Shown piece by piece: positions 60,688 to 64,000 of a stretch of 64,000 nt of DNA. Source of the DNA: JBFYTX01 sp963739515. Lineage in GTDB: Bacteria; Chloroflexota; Dehalococcoidia; Dehalococcoidales; RBG-16-60-22. Both the position numbers and the translations under genes were made by a program. Where the stretch lies: positions 1,046,826 through 1,110,825 of the forward strand of contig CAVUAO010000003.1 in the NCBI GenBank assembly GCA_963739515.1, written 5' to 3'. Position 1 is the stretch's first letter. Every line of letters starts with the position of its first letter. The notes beneath the pieces are model-generated. The model was not told where the DNA came from and made no database searches. It saw only the letters and a program-made list of their open reading frames with translations.

Positions 60688-61141
60688 GGAACGATGAAGG
60701 TGAGCTTGTACTTGCCGATCTGCAGCTCGTCGCCGTCGACCAGCGTGTGCCGCTCTATGCGCGACGCGATTGACGTAGGTGCCGTTGAGACTGCCTTCGT
60801 CAATGATCACGAACTCGCCGGCGCTACGCTCGATGACGGCGTGGTTGCGCGACACGGTGACATCGTCGAGGAAGATGTCCGCCGCCGGGTGGCGGCCGAT
60901 GCTTGTGCGCGCGGCCGACAGCGGGTACGTCTCGCCCGAGCGGCTCCCGCCGCTGCGGATGACGAGCGTCGGCACTTCGGGGGTCACGCGTTCCGGCGAC
61001 GGCTCTTCGCCCTCTTCACTGCCGGGCAGGTAGCTGATCGTGGTCTGCGCGTCGGGCGAGTCGGCCAGCAAGCGTCGAGCCGCAGCGAGCGCAGAATCCA
61101 GCGCCCTCCGAGTTCCTGAAGCCACAGCTAGGACAGAACAT
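60684..61141 (-). CDS. Zinc-ribbon FHA-domain protein (GarA-like), frameshifted
   Basis: The N-terminus MFCPSCGFRNSEGAGFCARC is a zinc ribbon with four Cys. After a frame change near 61,070 comes a low-complexity linker and a forkhead-associated domain: IGRHPAADIFLDDVTVSRNH, then AGEFVIIDEGSLNGTYVNRV, which binds phosphothreonine peptides (S-R-N-H and N-G-T are the contact residues). It resembles GarA (metabolic regulator of kinase signals) with a zinc ribbon added. The MerR-like gene follows with a 4-nt overlap. Confidence 0.78.
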
Positions 61142-61142
61142 G

Positions 61143-61451
61143 TCAGGCTCCGGCGTCTTCCTCAGAGCGCCCCGTGTCCGCGTCCGCCACGTCGCCGTGC
61201 TCGCCCCCGGCGAGGGGGCCGAGCCCCGCGAGGATGCGAGACAGACGCTGCACATCGTTGCCGGAGATGATGGCTTCGCCCTCCTTGTGCCCCCGCTGAA
61301 GGCGCATGACGAGCTCGGCGCGCAAGATGTCGAGTTTGCCCTGGAGGATACGCCGCTGACGGGAGACCTCGCGCTCCTCGGCTTCGAGCTCGCCGATCAG
61401 CGCCTTCAGCTCCTCGTCAGATCGTGAGACGAGGTCAACGATGTCGTCCAT
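61143..61451 (-). CDS. RsiG-like anti-sigma factor with one c-di-GMP motif
   Basis: 102 aa, mostly one long amphipathic helix. Residues 26-41 match the c-di-GMP-binding motif E(X)3S(X)2R(X)3Q(X)3D exactly: Glu26, Ser30, Arg33, Gln37 and Asp41. RsiG in Streptomyces has two such motifs in one coiled coil and holds the sigma factor WhiG; the Rubrobacter form has one motif per chain and pairs as a dimer. One motif only is seen here. The C-terminal third is Asp/Gly-rich and poorly conserved. No sigma factor gene is beside it. Confidence 0.8.
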   Translation of the reverse strand: MDDIVDLVSRSDEELKALIGELEAEEREVSRQRRILQGKLDILRAELVMRLQRGHKEGEAIISGNDVQRLSRILAGLGPLAGGEHGDVADADTGRSEEDAGA

Positions 61452-61653
61452 CGTGCTCTCCCTCCGTCGCTCAGGGGCCGAAGCTGTAGACTAACGAAGC
61501 CCGCGCGAACCTTCAAGTTGCCATTGAGGGCAAGCCTGCGCACGAGGGTTCGCCGCCGGGAGGGAGCCTTCCTGCTCACGACCGCAGGACTTAGCTGAGG
61601 CCTGATATATCACTCCGGGCCCGACACACTGCTCAGCCTGGAGGAGGTCACCG

Positions 61654-62230
61654 ATGCCTGTGATCGACGTCGACGCGCATGAGATCAACTACAAGATCGT
61701 CTACTACGGCTGCGGTCTCTCCGGCAAGACCACCAACATCCAGTACATCCACCGCAAGATCAACCCCCGTGCGCGCGGCAAGCTGGTCTCCGTCCCCACG
61801 GAGGAGGAGCGTACTCTCTACTTCGACTTCCTGTCTCTGGAGCTGGGCACCGTCAAGGGCATGCAGACCCACTTGCATCTCTACACGGTGCCCGGCCAGA
61901 GCCTACTACAACGCCAGCCGCAAGCTCGTGCTGCAGGGCGTCGACGGCATCGTCTTCGTCGCCGATTCGCAGATCACACGTCTGGACGACAACGTCGAGA
62001 GCTACCTCAACCTGTGGGACAACGTGACGGAGCACAGCGACGCCGGGAAGCTCGCCTTCGTGATGCAGATGAACAAGCGCGACTTGAGCGACATCTTCGC
62101 GGTGCCGGATCTCAACGCCTTGCTCAACCACACCGGCTCGCCCGTGGTGGAGGCCTGCGCCGTGTCCGGCGTCGGCGTGTTCGAGACCCTCAAGCTCGTC
62201 TGCAGGCAGATCATCGCCAACGCCGGCTGA
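61654..62230 (+). CDS. MglA-like small GTPase, frameshifted
   Basis: Ras-superfamily GTPase related to MglA of gliding and polarity systems. The P-loop is YYGCGLSGKTTNIQYI (G1), the later FVADSQITRLDDNVESYLNL is in the next frame and FVMQMNKRDLSD is the G4 (NKRD). A frame change near 61,905 breaks the G3 area (TVPGQ ... YYNASRK). About 190 aa. Start ATG 61654 has GGAGGAGG upstream. MglA-like GTPases also occur without gliding in many bacteria. Its role here is unknown. Confidence 0.78.
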
Positions 62231-62284
62231 GGTCGCCTCTCCCCCACGCAGACGCCTACCGCTTCCGTCTGAGCGTCGCGCCGC

Positions 62285-64000
62285 CTATCGCGTGCCGACC
62301 CGCTTGATCCAGTCCGCCGGCTGGTAGACCGACACGAAGGTGTCACTGAACAGCATGGCGCCGTTCTGCCTGACGGTGCGCACGACCTTCGACGCTCCTC
62401 CCCGCCCAGCCGGGCTCCCACTTGACGATGCCTGCGGACAGACTGCTGTCGTAGATCACGCGAGGACGATCCTTGCTCGTACGCGGCGGCGGATGTCATA
62501 AAAGGGCGAGGTCGTGTAGCTGACGGTCCTGCCGGTCTTACCTACTATCACTACCGTAAGCACGCCGTTGTCGGTCCAGCCGCGGATCATCAACGGCTTG
62601 TCGGTGTCGTTCCTGAACTTGAGATCGGGACCGCCCCAGGCGACGGTGGCGTCACGCCCGATGGGATAGTGGTCGATGTACAGGCTGTGGGCATGGCGCT
62701 CGACAACGGGTAGCCCGGCGAAGAAGACCGCGTTGAAGAGCGTGGTCGCATACTGGCAGATGCCTCCTCCCACGCCCAGGCGCAGCACCCCGTCGGCGGC
62801 GATGACGGGTGCGTAGTCGAAGCCTCGATTGACGGTGCGCGGACCGAGCGCGGCGTTGAGAGAGAACACCTCGCCAGGCTGGACGATGGTGCCATCGACG
62901 ATCTTGGCGGCCTGAGCTATGTTGCCGGCACGCGCCGTGTTGGACGGGTCGAAGTAGGTCGAGAACTGCGACCGAGGGCGCTCAGCCCCATCTCCTGCAC
63001 GTCAGCGGTCGTCAGTGCGGGCTGCACGACGCGCAGGGCGACGAAAACGTCGCGCAGCCCGTTGCCGGCGGCGGCGGCGTCAAATCGCCGAGCAGACGCG
63101 GCATGTCGAGCTCGATGCCGCTGCGGCTGCGCCTCACCGTGACCGCTCCGCCGTTGATCTTCACCGCCGCGTCGCGAGCAGGCTCTTCGACGAAGGCGAA
63201 GAGCCTGTGGAGTACGCGCCGCGCAGTAGTGTTGTCGAAGGTCAGCGGGGCCTCGCCGGCGTCGTCGCCCAGGTTCACGGTGAGCATGGAGGCCATGCGC
63301 TCTGGCGCGAGCACGATCGAGCGGCCGCGATAGCGTAGCGTGAGCGGCCGCTCGAAGTACACGCGCGCTTGCGTGGCGCGCTGCTGAGCGGTAGCCGTGT
63401 CGATCTGCGGCGCCCCGGCGACACGGGCACGGGCCCAATGTACGGCCGCCAGTCGGCCACGCTGGCCAGGACGCCGCGCTCGAGAGCGACGGCGTCGATG
63501 CCACTGCCTGTGCGGCTGGGCTCGACCAGCACGCGCCGGCCGCGCAAGGCGAGACGAGCGTCGCGAGCAGGCACGTCCACAGCCGCGCGCAGCGCCTCCA
63601 GCCCACGCTCGAACTTGGCGGTCTCGGCGCGCACGACCGGAGCTACCCGTCCGCCGGGCACGACCCAGAGCGAAACGCCGGCCACCGTCGCCGTGCGCCC
63701 GGCTCTCTCGGCGGCCTCGACGGTAGCCGGCACGTCGATGCTCAGCCCGAGCTGGTCGAGTGCCATGGCGCGCACGCCGCGCGGCGTCTGGAACTGAGCG
63801 CTGAGCAGGCTGCTCTGCGCGAGGCGCTCCTGCAGCCTGCTCACCGCTTGCCGCCGTGTGAGGCCGCCCAGAGCCACCGGGCCTACGCGCGTGCCCCAAC
63901 CGACGCGGCCGTCGAGGTAGCCCTGCAGCACGGCCACGCCGGCCACGAGCACCACCATGAAGAGCAGCCCCAGGCGAGCCACGACACCAGATGGGAACCA
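62285..64000 (-). CDS. VanW family protein, frameshifted, start beyond window
   Basis: Large secreted or membrane-anchored protein. The N-terminus near 63,982 has a membrane helix (LGLLFMVVLVAGVAVLQGYL), then repeats of the peptidoglycan-binding-like domain. The VanW core is LGVGGGICQYATTLFNAVFF and VERHAHSLYIDHYPIGRDAT, around 62,640-62,790. The end at 62285 is DWIKRVGTR. At least three frame changes. No start codon is clearly placed before the window edge, so the N-terminus may be longer. Function in cell-wall biology is likely. Confidence 0.75.

Noticed and set aside
55027..64000. The GC-rich part as a horizontally acquired island
   Set aside because: No integrase, tRNA, direct repeats or attachment site at the border; both border genes are cut at the same base and the error pattern changes, which fits an assembly join better.

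Overview
The window holds two unrelated pieces of DNA. Bases 1 to about 55,026 read as one continuous bacterial genome segment, most like a Chloroflexota of the class Dehalococcoidia. This is inferred from gene content and order, since no search could be run. From about 55,027 to the end the sequence is much richer in GC, lacks the repeat family of the first part, and carries frameshifts every few hundred bases or less. Its genes (dapF-dapL-hflX-dut, and an RsiG/FHA/FtsR-like/apt cluster) are of actinobacterial type, probably Thermoleophilia or Rubrobacteria. The join falls inside rho on one side and inside dapF on the other, so this looks like a chimeric contig, not natural gene transfer.

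Layout of the first part: the 3' end of lgt; a zinc/manganese ABC transporter (about 0.8-3.4 kb); a trehalose-type otsA-otsB pair (3.4-5.7 kb); the methyl-cycle genes ahcY and metK with a small membrane protein between them; a hicBA toxin-antitoxin pair; two sugar-phosphate enzymes; a metallopeptidase. From 12.9 to 33.4 kb the minus strand carries an almost uninterrupted str-S10-spc-alpha ribosomal supercluster: rpsL, rpsG, fusA, rpsJ, then rplC through rplO, secY, adk, map, infA, rpmJ, rpsM, rpsK, rpsD, rpoA, rplQ, truA, rplM, rpsI. It has a clear promoter upstream of rpsL and a hairpin terminator after rpsI; tuf is absent. Next come recA-recX-rny, a YmdB-type phosphodiesterase, a PHP phosphoesterase and a PlsY-like acyltransferase. 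After these are a DUF169 gene, a thiolase with its DUF35 partner and a broken tyrosine phosphatase. From 43.9 to 51.2 kb is a tightly overlapping shikimate/phenylalanine operon (aroB, aroD, a methyltransferase, aroE, aroK, aroA, aroC, pheA). Last come a phosphoesterase, an ECF sigma factor fused to a bifunctional-nuclease domain, and the rho fragment.

The most notable biology is the single reading frame joining an ECF sigma factor to a DUF151 nuclease domain. A perfect Shine-Dalgarno sequence and ATG sit exactly at the domain border, so one gene may make two proteins. A second item, in the actinobacterial tail, is a short RsiG-like anti-sigma factor with one intact c-di-GMP-binding motif, in an operon with an FHA protein and a MerR/FtsR-like regulator. 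A third is a family of C/G-rich inverted repeats in intergenic gaps, whose inner stems differ in sequence from copy to copy but remain paired.

Several dispensable genes in the first part are broken by single-base changes (otsA, a gamma-glutamylcyclotransferase-like gene, a DUF169 gene, a tyrosine phosphatase, an orphan gene), while the roughly 50 core genes are intact. Whether these are real pseudogenes or read errors cannot be settled from the sequence alone.
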